Shown here: one piece after another, positions 27,464 through 35,654 of the stretch
Layout: each line of letters opens with the position of its first letter
Numbering within the stretch: the first letter of the stretch is position 1
Origin: Iningainema tapete BLCC-T55
GTDB taxonomy: Bacteria; Cyanobacteriota; Cyanobacteriia; Cyanobacteriales; Nostocaceae
Reading direction: 5' to 3'
NCBI RefSeq assembly: GCF_014698965.1
Contig: NZ_JACXAE010000034.1
Span: forward strand, 114,644 to 178,643
DNA: 64,000 bases
Translations under genes and position numbers: made by a program
Notes under the pieces: generated by a model
What the model was told of the DNA's origin: nothing
The model's input: only the letters and a program-made list of their open reading frames with translations
Databases searched by the model: none

Positions 27464-27608
27464 TTGGGTTTTTAGCTGATCCACAATCCCATTGAAACCT
27501 TACCCTGTCAGGCATTAATTCCTCTCTCCCTTCAAAAATAAGCGAACGTACAGTACAGTGTCCGCGCTTACAGTTGTTTCGTTTGGCTACAGCGACTTCA
27601 CGTCAAAA

Positions 27609-27637
27609 GCGGTAGAGTACAACATGTACTCTGCCGC
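27609..27637 (-). terminator. Strong hairpin downstream of the leftward secreted-protein gene
   Basis: Arms 27609-27620 and 27626-27637 pair over 12 bp with one G-U. On the minus strand the stem is followed by CTTTTGA. It lies 18 bp past the stop of the gene at 27655-28023. Confidence 0.65.
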
Positions 27638-27654
27638 ACTGCACTACTAGTCCA

Positions 27655-28023
27655 CTAGACTGGTATAGGAGTTTGACCTCGCATTTGACGAAGAGCATTT
27701 ATGCACACTACGCAATCGCAGCCAAACAAGGCTATTGAAGTATTACTCTCTTCATCGGTGAATTCCACTGAGGTGATTTGATTTGGTTGGAAGTTCCGCG
27801 CTACCTTCACCTCTGTTTTAGGGGCAGTCGCTGTAGTTTTGCTAACCTGTATACATACCAGGCGATGAGTTGCTGAGTGAGGGTCACGTACACAGGAAAG
27901 ACGGGTTCCCGTAGAAGTTACTGTTTGAGTTGCACTAACTGGTTGGCTCATTATCACCATAGATATCATAGACGCAAACAGTGCAGGGCTGGAAAGCAAG
28001 GCAAGGAAAAATTTTTTGTTCAT
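27655..28023 (-). CDS. Secreted Cys-rich protein, unknown, divergent from metal ATPase
   Basis: The 122-residue product has a signal peptide (MNKKFFLALLSSPALFASM, cleavage after VSA near residue 32). A short mature chain follows, with paired cysteines (LSCVRDPHSATHRLVCIQV) and a C-terminal CDCVVCINALRQMRG motif. CxCxxC plus the conserved INALR suggests metal binding or a structural disulfide pair; I do not recognise a named family. It is transcribed divergently from the ATPase at 28149, sharing the ArsR operator region. A decayed paralogue lies at 35299-35400 beside the second arsR gene. Confidence 0.65.
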   Translation of the reverse strand: MNKKFFLALLSSPALFASMISMVIMSQPVSATQTVTSTGTRLSCVRDPHSATHRLVCIQVSKTTATAPKTEVKVARNFQPNQITSVEFTDEESNTSIALFGCDCVVCINALRQMRGQTPIPV

Positions 28024-28100
28024 CTACTCAAAAACCTTTGTGACTATATAAGGTATGGCATTGGTAAGCATACACATAAACTCAAGGATGTTATCTCAAT

Positions 28101-28120
28101 ATATCATTAGTTGCTGATAT
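28101..28120. promoter_or_regulatory. ArsR-type operator dyad, site C
   Basis: A perfect ATATCA-N8-TGATAT dyad lies in the 125-bp divergent region, 28 bp before the ATPase start. It places the ATPase, and possibly the divergent secreted protein, under one of the CmtR-like repressors. Confidence 0.75.
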
Positions 28121-28148
28121 GATGAATTAGTAGCTAAGGTGTAATGCT

Positions 28149-30098
28149 ATGACTGAACGAGATGAGCGTGAGGAACTCCAAGCGCAGGCAGTTGATGACG
28201 ATTTGGATGAGGTCGAAGGCTTTTCTGGACTATGGTACACCTTCCCACCGATTCGCAATGCGCTAATTGCAGGGACACTTTTGGTGACTGGCTGGCTCGT
28301 GAGTCAGTTCAATGTTCCGGTCTATGTTCCCAATAGCATCTTTGGGCTTGCTATTTTGATTGGTGCTTATTACTGGGCGCAGGAAGGTTGGAAAGAATTC
28401 ATTGAGGAGCGCGAAGTTGGTATTGAAGCGCTGATGGCTTTTGCCACACTAGGGGCGGTCATCTTAGAGCAATGGTTTGAAGCAGCATTCCTAGTGTTTC
28501 TTTATGCTGGAGCGGAGTCGATCGAAGAATACACCTTTGCCCAGACTCGCACCGCCATTCGCGCTCTTCTAGACTTAGTACCAGAAACTGCTGCTCTTTT
28601 AACGGACACGGGAGAAGTGCGGATTCCTGCGAAGGAACTCAAAATTGACAACGTGTTTCTGGTACGTCCCGGTGAACGCATTCCGACTGATGGTGAGATT
28701 GTAGAGGGAGCCAGCAGCATTGATGAGGCGGCGGTGACGGGTGAGTCAGTTTCAGTTGAGAAAGCAGTTGGTGACAAAGTTTTTGCTGGAACGATTAATA
28801 CAACCGGAGTCCTCAAAGTTCGGGCGACGACAAGCTTTGCCTCCAACTCTCTACAAAAAATCATTCAAACGGTTGAAGAAGCCCAGGGTGTCAAATCAAG
28901 TGCTCAACGCTGGATTGACCGCTTTGGACGCCGCTATAGCCCCAGCGTCCTAGTTGTTGCACTTCTGTTGGTAGTTATTCCTTTCCTCATTAAAGCCAAC
29001 TTCACAACCTGGGCAGTTCGTGCGGTAGTCCTGCTCGTTGCGGCTGCTCCCTGTGCATTAGTGATTTCTACTCCTGTTGCAATCTCTGCGGCGATTGGGC
29101 GATCCGGTCAGGAAGGTGTGTTGATCAAAGGAGGCATTCATCTGGAGAACCTAGCAAAGGTTCGAGTTGTGGCGTTTGACAAGACAGGGACACTCACTCG
29201 TGGCAAACCCGTTGTCACCAATGTCCTTTCGACCACGAATGAAACTGCCTCACTGATGCGTAGTGCCGCCAGCATTGAGCATCTGAGTGAACATCCGCTT
29301 GCCAAAGCCATTGTCGAGAAAGCGCAGGCAGAAGGCGTTACCATTACAGAGGTGCAGAACTTTCAGTCACTCACGGGCGCAGGCGCGAAAGCCGACATTG
29401 AAGGGCAGACGATTTATGTGGGCAGTCCTGGGCTATTTCGGCAAATGGGTGTTACCTTAGAAAGGTTGAAACCCGAAATTGAGCGTTTGCAAGCAGAGGG
29501 AAAGACAGTTGTTCTAGCGGGAACAAAAGACCGCATTCAGGGCTTATTTGCCATTCGTGACGAACCCCGGAAAGAAGCTAAACGTGCGATTCAACAACTG
29601 CATAAGATGCAGGTCAAGGTGGCAATGCTGACGGGAGATAATGCCCGCACAGCTAAAGCGATCGCGGCTGAATTAGGCATTGACGAAGTTCGAGCTGACC
29701 TCAAACCTGACGACAAGGTAAAAGCCATTCAAGAACTAGAACAGCAGTATGGTCCGGTTGCGATGACAGGAGACGGCATTAATGACGCTCCGGCACTGGC
29801 AACCGCAACCGTTGGTTTAGCGATGGGGACAGCCGGGACAGATGCGGCGATTGAAGCTGCCGATATTGCGCTCATGGGAGATGACCCCAGTCGGGTTGCT
29901 TATGCTTTGAAACTTGCCAAAGCTAGCCAACAGATTAGCTTTCAAAACATTGTGTTTTCAATTTTGGTGTTGGCGGTTTTGATTCCCGGTGCGCTGCTTG
30001 GTCTATTGGGAATTACGGCTGCTGTGTTTGCTCACGAGGCGAGTGAACTTTTAGCGATCGCCAATGGCTTACGGATTACCCGTAAAAGATTGGCATAA
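28149..30098 (+). CDS. P1B-4-like heavy-metal ATPase lacking an HMA domain
   Basis: The 649-residue product has an acidic soluble N-terminus (residues 1-30, no CxxC) and then six to eight TM helices. TGES, AAPCALVIS (A300-P-C302), DKTGT (D344), SEHPLAKA and [10 protein letters not shown] follow. HEASE (629-633) in the last TM region echoes the HEGxT motif of P1B-4 (CoaT/CtpD-type) pumps, whose usual membrane motif is SPC. Likely substrates are Co, Zn, Cd or Fe-like divalent ions. The operator at 28101 implies ArsR control. Confidence 0.85.
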   Translation: MTERDEREELQAQAVDDDLDEVEGFSGLWYTFPPIRNALIAGTLLVTGWLVSQFNVPVYVPNSIFGLAILIGAYYWAQEGWKEFIEEREVGIEALMAFATLGAVILEQWFEAAFLVFLYAGAESIEEYTFAQTRTAIRALLDLVPETAALLTDTGEVRIPAKELKIDNVFLVRPGERIPTDGEIVEGASSIDEAAVTGESVSVEKAVGDKVFAGTINTTGVLKVRATTSFASNSLQKIIQTVEEAQGVKSSAQRWIDRFGRRYSPSVLVVALLLVVIPFLIKANFTTWAVRAVVLLVAAAPCALVISTPVAISAAIGRSGQEGVLIKGGIHLENLAKVRVVAFDKTGTLTRGKPVVTNVLSTTNETASLMRSAASIEHLSEHPLAKAIVEKAQAEGVTITEVQNFQSLTGAGAKADIEGQTIYVGSPGLFRQMGVTLERLKPEIERLQAEGKTVVLAGTKDRIQGLFAIRDEPRKEAKRAIQQLHKMQVKVAMLTGDNARTAKAIAAELGIDEVRADLKPDDKVKAIQELEQQYGPVAMTGDGINDAPALATATVGLAMGTAGTDAAIEAADIALMGDDPSRVAYALKLAKASQQISFQNIVFSILVLAVLIPGALLGLLGITAAVFAHEASELLAIANGLRITRKRLA

Positions 30099-30288
30099 AA
30101 ATCACAGAACGCGCTTATCGTCCGGCGATCGCCCATCAAAGTGCGGATATGATCGCTGAATCTTCAACCTCAAGCCTAAAATCTTCCGTTTCATTTGCAT
30201 CTGCTAGCAAGTAAGAAGCCATGAAAGTACAGAAATCTGTTGGACGAAACAATTTTCCAAATTATCTTTAATTGGATGGAAACTCGCC

Positions 30289-30894
30289 ATGAACGACAAA
30301 GCCGTTGATGCGACGACGCCCCGGAAGCGTCGCGTTCTGTTTCAGGTTCTGGGACTGAATCTGCTACTGTCGCTTTCGCTGGCTGTAACCGGCGTACTTA
30401 GTGACTCCAGTGGTCTAATCGCTAACGCCTTGGACAACTTGTCCGACAGCGCTGTCTACGCGATCAGTCTTTTCGCGATCAGCCGCTCGCCAAGGCTGAA
30501 AGTTATCGCGGCGCGTGTGTCGGGCGTGCTTTTGCTCGTCTTCGCAATCGGAGTCTTGAGCGACGCGACCCGTCGTTTCATAACAAACACCGAGCCAGTT
30601 GGAACCGTTATGATCGTGATGAGCGTGATCTCGACGGCGATAAATCTGCTCTGCCTCAAGCTGCTGAAGCCCCTGAAGAATGCCGATGTGAACCTCCGTG
30701 CGGCCCAGACCTTCAGTATCAACGACTTCATCTCCAACCTGGGCATCCTGGTCGCCGGTGGGCTGGTCGCTTGGATCGGTCAGCCGTGGCCTGATCTGGT
30801 CGTCGGTGTCGCGATCGCCGCAATCGCCGTGAAGGGCGGGATCGACATCCTGCGCGACGCTGCACGGGAGTCGCGCTTTGGAGCAAGGCGATGA
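30289..30894 (+). CDS. CDF-type cation efflux membrane domain, likely horizontally acquired
   Basis: The 201-residue product has about five TM helices. SGLIANALDNLSDSAVYAIS (the CDF helix-2 DxxxD-like metal site) and NDFISNLGILVAGG (helix 5) are visible; the cytosolic C-terminal domain of full CDF proteins is absent. Codons are strongly G/C-ending (for example CGTCGCG, CTGCTC), unlike neighbouring AT-leaning genes, which suggests a proteobacterial origin. It could export Zn, Cd or Co. It sits between the P1B-4-like ATPase and lspA, all rightward. Confidence 0.75.
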   Translation: MNDKAVDATTPRKRRVLFQVLGLNLLLSLSLAVTGVLSDSSGLIANALDNLSDSAVYAISLFAISRSPRLKVIAARVSGVLLLVFAIGVLSDATRRFITNTEPVGTVMIVMSVISTAINLLCLKLLKPLKNADVNLRAAQTFSINDFISNLGILVAGGLVAWIGQPWPDLVVGVAIAAIAVKGGIDILRDAARESRFGARR

Positions 30895-30942
30895 CCCGCA
30901 TTTTTACCAACCAGATTATTAAAGGAGCAGAATTATGAAAAA

Positions 30943-31035
30943 GCAGGCTTTACTCCCCAGGAGCAAACTGATTTAATACAATTTCTGCTGTCGATCAACA
31001 ATGAACCTGAAATACTTCCCACACCATCAAGTTAG
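30943..31035 (+). pseudogene. C-terminal remnant of a c-type cytochrome/di-haem peroxidase-like gene
   Basis: The frame encodes AGFTPQEQTDLIQFLLSINN followed by EPEILPTPSS and TAG. The xLTxxEQxDLxxFLLSI pattern closes cytochrome c peroxidase-like proteins. No upstream haem motif remains. Confidence 0.45.
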
Positions 31036-31087
31036 TTAAAGCAGGTTACTCCCCAAACGTTGTTTTTATAAGGTAGGACTGAACTGA

Positions 31088-31576
31088 GTGAGGATAAGAG
31101 TTAAGAATAAAGGTTTTTGGTGCGCGGGTTTTCTCTGTTTAGCCATCGATCAAATCACCAAGTTGTTGGTCGTTCAATTTTTTGATCTGGGTCAGAATCT
31201 GCCGCTTTTTCCAGGAGTGTTTCACCTGACCTATGTCACTAACAAAGGCGCTGCATTCGGCTTATTCTCCAATGGAGTTCAATGGCTGCGATGGCTCTCT
31301 TTAGGAGTGAGTTTGGCACTAGTTGTGCTGGCGCTACGTGTTAACCTCGGTCATTGGGAGCAGGCGGGTTACGGTTGCATTTTAGGAGGGGCTTTGGGTA
31401 ACGGTATCGATCGCTTCGTAAAAGCTCAAGTAGTGGATTTTCTGGACTTTCGCCTGATTCATTTTCCGGTTTTCAACTTAGCAGATGTGGCAATCAACAT
31501 CGGGATTGGCTGCTTGCTTGTTACCGCTCTCCGAAAAGAGCGGCGTAATGCTCGATCTCCAAGAGGCAGACGTTAG
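31088..31576 (+). CDS. lspA: Signal peptidase II
   Basis: The 162-residue membrane protein has four TM helices, AIDQITKLLV near the N-terminus, TNKGAAFGLF, and the two catalytic aspartates in GNGIDRF and FNLADVAI. It cleaves lipoprotein signal peptides. The start is GTG 31088. Its position after a P-type ATPase and a cation-efflux gene resembles lead and zinc/cadmium resistance islands, where an accessory lspA is common. It is therefore likely an accessory copy; its role in metal resistance is not fully settled. Confidence 0.88.
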   Translation: MRIRVKNKGFWCAGFLCLAIDQITKLLVVQFFDLGQNLPLFPGVFHLTYVTNKGAAFGLFSNGVQWLRWLSLGVSLALVVLALRVNLGHWEQAGYGCILGGALGNGIDRFVKAQVVDFLDFRLIHFPVFNLADVAINIGIGCLLVTALRKERRNARSPRGRR

Positions 31577-31589
31577 ATATTTAGTCGAA

Positions 31590-31830
31590 GTTTACGCTGT
31601 ACTACCGAAGTTACGCCTAAAATACCAAAGACTAGTAGACCTAAAGCGGAAACGGGTTCGGGAACAGCAGTAGGTTTAGGAACGGTGGTGTAAAAGCTAC
31701 TCACCCGGATCAGAGTTAGTTCCTACAACACATTAACGTTGAGCAAGGCTTGGGCAGCTGTTGCCAAAACCGCGAATCCGGCACTGATTAAGGCGATTGG
31801 CAAATTTTTTACAAATCCTATGATGAAGTC
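31590..31830 (-). pseudogene. PEP-CTERM protein remnant with internal deletion
   Basis: Sequence 31590-31713 is a near copy of the 3' end of the PEP-CTERM gene at 33709 (VSSFYTTVPKPTAVPEP plus the TM/basic tail). Directly upstream on the minus strand, 31714-31830 encodes a leader-like FVKNLPIALISAGFAVLATA. The middle of the gene is gone. Confidence 0.65.
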
Positions 31831-31972
31831 TTGGTTGTATGATTTATGCTCGTTCCTGAACTACTTTTATTTTCAGGCATAGCCTGAGAATCTTGGAATG
31901 CAAGCTATTGCCTCACGTAGGCAACAGCTCAATTCATAAGCATTGCCTGACAAGGGTTTAAGGAGCGAGGAA

Positions 31973-33346
31973 TTAGAGAATTTCTACCTTAGATAGCAAC
32001 TCTTCGCCTACTTCTTCTTGGCGTTTGCGCTTACGCACTGCAGCACCTAAAGCACCAGCGGCTAAGAATATACCGATCGCAGAAGTAGGTTCGGGGACTT
32101 TCGTCGATGATCTAGGATCAATCTTGATGAGTTGTCCTCCTCGTTCCCCTGCTACGAGTCTGGTACGGTTTGAGGTATATAAATTACCATCAGGACCGAA
32201 AAATAATCCAGAAGCCGCCTCTAGTCCATTACCACTGATGATAGTTTCCTTGGTACCATCCTTAGCAATTTTGATGATAGAACCACTTGGGTCACCGATA
32301 ATATTACCGCCCTGTTCAATTGCCTTCCATTCTGCCTGATTGATATGTTGCAACACATACAAATTGCCCTCAGAGTCATATGTCGCCCCAGTCAGCTGTG
32401 TAAAGCCAGTATCGATGACCTGTGCTTGCAAAGTATTGGGATTAACTGAAAAGACACGTGATGCACCTTCTGCATAGGGGAAGTAAGTGTATTCGGTTAC
32501 TGTTAAACTACCATCTGGAGCAACTACGACGCCTGTAGGTACTGATTGTTGTGATACCGGAAGACCATTTTCAGCAACTGCAAAACCGGGGGGTAGTCCT
32601 AAGTTTTCCGGATCTGGGTTTACTGTCCCCTCAGGAAGAGTTGGAAATTGGAGTTGATTTGTTGGTATTGGTTGCTGAGGGAACGCAGCTACGTTCTTGA
32701 TACCGCTGCCATCGAGTCCCACTTGGTATATCGTGTTTCCACCCCCATCAACGACGAAAGCATCATTACCCTTAATTGTGAAAGCATAGGGATTAGAAAT
32801 GAAATCAGTGCTATCGGGATTATATTGGGCTTCATACTGGGCAAAATCGGCAAGAGTTGTCAACGCACCAGTGTTTAAGTCTACTTTATATAGTTTGCCC
32901 AGGTCAGGCGATTTTAACACGGTATCGCGGTTGTTTGGATCGCCAGCAAGACCCGTCAAAAGATAAGCGTTGCTTTGGGAATCAAATTTGAAGTCTGCTG
33001 GTCCTGCAGCTTGTTCACCAGAAGGCACTAATGCTATGGACGTAAGGTTCGAGAGGAAATTTGTTTTTGTACCGTCGGTCGCAATTTTGATCACGCCACC
33101 ATTAGAACCAGCACATAAAGGGATATATTGCGCGCTAGGTGATGCTATGCATCTTCCGTCTTGTCCGTCACCCCCGCGACCACTTAGTGTCAGATAAAGA
33201 TTACCGTCTTTATCCCAATCCATATTCCGTGGGTTATCAAGATAGTCGGCAACCACGGACAACGATGCAGCTTCTGCTGCTTTGGTTCCAGAAACAGCGG
33301 CAACACAGAAAGTGAGAAATGTAAGGGCAAATGACTTGAATTTCAT
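31973..33346 (-). CDS. ScyD/ScyE-family PEP-CTERM protein
   Basis: The 457-residue product has a signal peptide (residues 1-27), then a beta-propeller-like chain with repeated GNLYL, DGTKTNFLSNLTSIALVP, NPYAFTIKGNDAFVVDGGGN and SGLFFGPDGNLYTSNRTRLV units. The C-terminal sorting signal is VPEPTSAIGIFLAAGALGAA with an RKRKRQ tail. ScyD/ScyE homologues occur in scytonemin clusters but also elsewhere. The PEP-CTERM tail predicts export and exosortase processing. Basic and acidic residues beyond RKRKRQ extend the tail unusually by about 15 residues. Confidence 0.82.
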   Translation of the reverse strand: MKFKSFALTFLTFCVAAVSGTKAAEAASLSVVADYLDNPRNMDWDKDGNLYLTLSGRGGDGQDGRCIASPSAQYIPLCAGSNGGVIKIATDGTKTNFLSNLTSIALVPSGEQAAGPADFKFDSQSNAYLLTGLAGDPNNRDTVLKSPDLGKLYKVDLNTGALTTLADFAQYEAQYNPDSTDFISNPYAFTIKGNDAFVVDGGGNTIYQVGLDGSGIKNVAAFPQQPIPTNQLQFPTLPEGTVNPDPENLGLPPGFAVAENGLPVSQQSVPTGVVVAPDGSLTVTEYTYFPYAEGASRVFSVNPNTLQAQVIDTGFTQLTGATYDSEGNLYVLQHINQAEWKAIEQGGNIIGDPSGSIIKIAKDGTKETIISGNGLEAASGLFFGPDGNLYTSNRTRLVAGERGGQLIKIDPRSSTKVPEPTSAIGIFLAAGALGAAVRKRKRQEEVGEELLSKVEIL

Positions 33347-33540
33347 ACCTTTAAAGATTAAGTGTTGGTAATTTGAGAAAATTTTGTTGTTTTAAAAACA
33401 ACGAGTCCCAGGAACTGGGATATAGAAGTAAAGCCTGCCCTACGACAGATACTCCCTGTTGAGAGGCACTGCCTGACACTAGTTTGAAACTTTTTACCTG
33501 AGCATTAGGAGTCCCGCTCTTGTGTTAGGTAGTGATTCTC

Positions 33541-33645
33541 TTAGCTGGTGGTCACGACTTCATCCACAAACTGTTTTCGCTTGCCCTTCCGCAATCGATT
33601 AACCTGAGCTTCTCGCTGTGCAAATGTACTAAAATGCCCAAAATG
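33541..33645 (-). pseudogene. Short C-terminal coding remnant
   Basis: The leftward frame ending at 33541 encodes HFSTFAQREAQVNRLRKGKR and KQFVDEVVTTS. The composition looks protein-like, but there is no start and no identified parent. It is the only coding-like signal in the 362-bp gap between the two PEP-CTERM genes. Confidence 0.35.
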
Positions 33646-33708
33646 TCTAATAGATGGTGAATAAAACCATTACTAAATCGTCTAGCCTCTTAAGAAAGGC
33701 TTTATAAG

Positions 33709-34413
33709 TCAGCTATTAGGCAGTATGGTTTCAGTAGTTTTATGCTGCTTCAGTTTACGCTGTAGTATCGAAGTTATGCCTAAGGTGCCAAAGACCAGTA
33801 GACCTAAAGCGGAAGTGGGTTCGGGAACAGCAGTAGGTTTAGGAACGGTGGTGTAAAAGCTACTCACCCGGATCGGTCCATCTTGATCGGCTGGTGGGGG
33901 CGGTGCTGGTGGAATGATCCCACCACCAGGGGTTAGATCGGGCTGGGTTTTGGATTGAGTGAAAAACACGGTTCCGTTTGGTATTACGCCACCACTAAAC
34001 GTGATGACGCTATCTGTGACGGTAACGTCTGTAAAGATATCCCTTAGACCTGGGACACTAGAGAAACCAATCTTGCCATCTCCATCTACATCTCCCCACT
34101 GCACCGGCTCATTATCAAACGATGGAGTAGAATTCGGATTACTATAAAATATGGTTTCTAATTTATAGACGAAGCTTCCGATATTCTGCCCAGTGGCATT
34201 TAGCAAGTTGTTAGTTATATTTGGGACACCATATTCCACGACTAGCCCGGGTTGAAATTCTGATCCAAGCGTTCTCGTTTCTATTAAATCTTCATTCACC
34301 GTCGTCACGATGGGTTCTACCAAGATCGTGGCACTTGCTGGTGTCAAAGATAAAAGACTAATTCCTGCGGCTCCTAGAACAGAAAATGCTATTTTGGTCG
34401 CTATTGTAGTCAT
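33709..34413 (-). CDS. PEP-CTERM sorting-domain protein
   Basis: The 234-residue product has a signal peptide (residues 1-28, ending TPASA). The mature part is Ser/Thr/Pro-rich with a DVDGDGKIGF calcium-loop-like segment. A proline-rich linker (GGIIPPAPPPPADQDG) and the sorting tail VPEPTSALGLLVFGTLGITS plus LQRKLKQ follow. It is exported and probably anchored or released via exosortase. Specific function unknown. Its 3' end was duplicated to 31590-31713. Confidence 0.8.
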   Translation of the reverse strand: MTTIATKIAFSVLGAAGISLLSLTPASATILVEPIVTTVNEDLIETRTLGSEFQPGLVVEYGVPNITNNLLNATGQNIGSFVYKLETIFYSNPNSTPSFDNEPVQWGDVDGDGKIGFSSVPGLRDIFTDVTVTDSVITFSGGVIPNGTVFFTQSKTQPDLTPGGGIIPPAPPPPADQDGPIRVSSFYTTVPKPTAVPEPTSALGLLVFGTLGITSILQRKLKQHKTTETILPNS

Positions 34414-35298
34414 GCTTAGTCCTCCTCATTTGATTGCTGTCTTTATATACTTTATGAATTAGTTCTAATTAGGCTGGAACTGCTACACCTATTCCCCAGT
34501 TTCATTTCCCAGCTTGACTGAAGGTAATATTGCTTCTTTTACATTTTTTATTTACTCTATATTATTACTTTATATACAAATATATCGGATAGTAAAATGC
34601 TGTTACAATAACTATCTTTTTATAATTTTGACATTTTTTTTGTTCACTAGATGCGCCTTCTTCAAGCTTGGAAATTTGTTCCGTGATCTAGGCGAAACTG
34701 GTTGAAGAAATGAACCGCTTGGTGATAGCCCACCAATGCAGTACTCTCCTCCACTCTGCCTAATGAAGAGCGATTTTCCCAATCTCTAAAGCTTTTATAT
34801 CACTTTATTTTATATGACTATGTTTTATAAAAACATAAGCGTATAAAAACATTAATTTGACTCTAGTTTACCCAGAGTTCATGGCTAAATACCCTGTCCA
34901 TCGGTTAATAATTTATATGAGTTTCTTGAATCCCAACTTGAAGTGAGCATTGTCAAAAACAGCTTCCCAAGGTTTAAGAAGATTAAATTAAATAATTTGC
35001 TAAATTATCAACCGTAAGTTGTTTCAAGATGGTTTCGTCCTTGAGTAAGTTGTGGCTTATTAAGAAACCTCTGAATTTTTTTCGTCCGCTGTCTACTTTT
35101 CCCAAATTACCGATGTATTGTCTCACTACATATTTTGTGATGCATAGGCTACTTGAGTTGGTCTTTGAAAGACTACCTCACGCAAAGGAGCTTTTTGAGT
35201 GGATGGTGCTTTTTGAATGGATGCTAGTTCCATGGATGACACACAACGTGAATGAGAACATACCGCCGTACAGTAAGCACAAATCTATGGTTTGCTGC
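34414..35298. other. Long AT-rich region without convincing genes
   Basis: Only short frames of low coding character occur (for example at 35029-35307, rich in rare hydrophobic runs and lacking a start signal). I see no strong hairpin, repeat or operator. It separates the PEP-CTERM gene from the second arsR unit. Confidence 0.5.
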
Positions 35299-35400
35299 TT
35301 ATGGTAGCGTGTTAGCGGCACTAGCAATATTGACATTCAGGATTATAGAACTCAGTAGAGTTGGGGTTGTTAGCAGAGCAAGTAAAAATTTTTTGTTCAC
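35299..35400 (-). pseudogene. Signal-peptide remnant of a paralogue of the 27655-28023 gene
   Basis: Read leftward from GTG 35400 the frame gives VNKKFLLALLTTPTLLSSI, closely like MNKKFFLALLSSPALFASM of the secreted Cys-rich protein. It stops after 33 codons (ANTLP). Beyond the stop only a vague HRFVLTV trace remains. It lies upstream of the second arsR gene, divergent from it, as its intact paralogue is divergent from the ATPase. Confidence 0.6.
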
Positions 35401-35576
35401 GTTTCACACCTTTATTCAGAAGTATTTCTATCGCAGCCGCCTTCTGGGCAAGCAGCTGGGGAGTATTGGCTAACATGTTACTAGCCTCTTCAAAAGAACA
35501 ACAAAGACTATGATCCAGGTATCAACCTATAATCATGGTATCGACAGTCGAGTAAAATTACATGGCTCGACACACT

Positions 35577-35600
35577 ATATATCAGCTGCAGCTGATATAT
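35577..35600. promoter_or_regulatory. ArsR-type operator dyad, site D (24-bp perfect palindrome)
   Basis: ATATATCAGCTG and its exact complement form a continuous 24-bp palindrome that contains ATATCA-N8-TGATAT at 35579-35598. It lies 55-78 bp upstream of the ArsR start codon. Confidence 0.8.
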
Positions 35601-35607
35601 AAAAAAT

Positions 35608-35627
35608 ACATCAGTGTCTGCTAATAT
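35608..35627. promoter_or_regulatory. ArsR-type operator dyad, site E (tandem to D)
   Basis: ACATCA-N8-TAATAT is a weaker copy centred 29 bp after site D, about 28 bp before the ArsR start. Tandem operators suggest stronger or cooperative autorepression. Confidence 0.6.
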
Positions 35628-35654
35628 GTCAATCTATTTATTAGGGCTTTGACG

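Larger units (their letters stand above)
24856..27553 (+). mobile_element. IS1634-family insertion element, complete, with passenger gene
   Basis: Terminal inverted repeats span 24856-24895 and 27514-27553 (40 bp, three mismatches), both beginning CTGT(G/A)CGTTCGCT. A 6-bp target duplication, TACAGT, flanks the element (24850-24855 and 27554-27559). It carries a ribbon-helix-helix-like gene and a full-length transposase on the same strand, with clusters of a TGTAATACA palindrome inside each end. Perfect duplications and open frames indicate recent insertion. Confidence 0.9.

Noticed and set aside
35029..35307. A 92-codon rightward frame as a gene
   Set aside because: Repetitive hydrophobic residues, no ribosome-binding site and antisense overlap with the signal-peptide remnant argue against coding.
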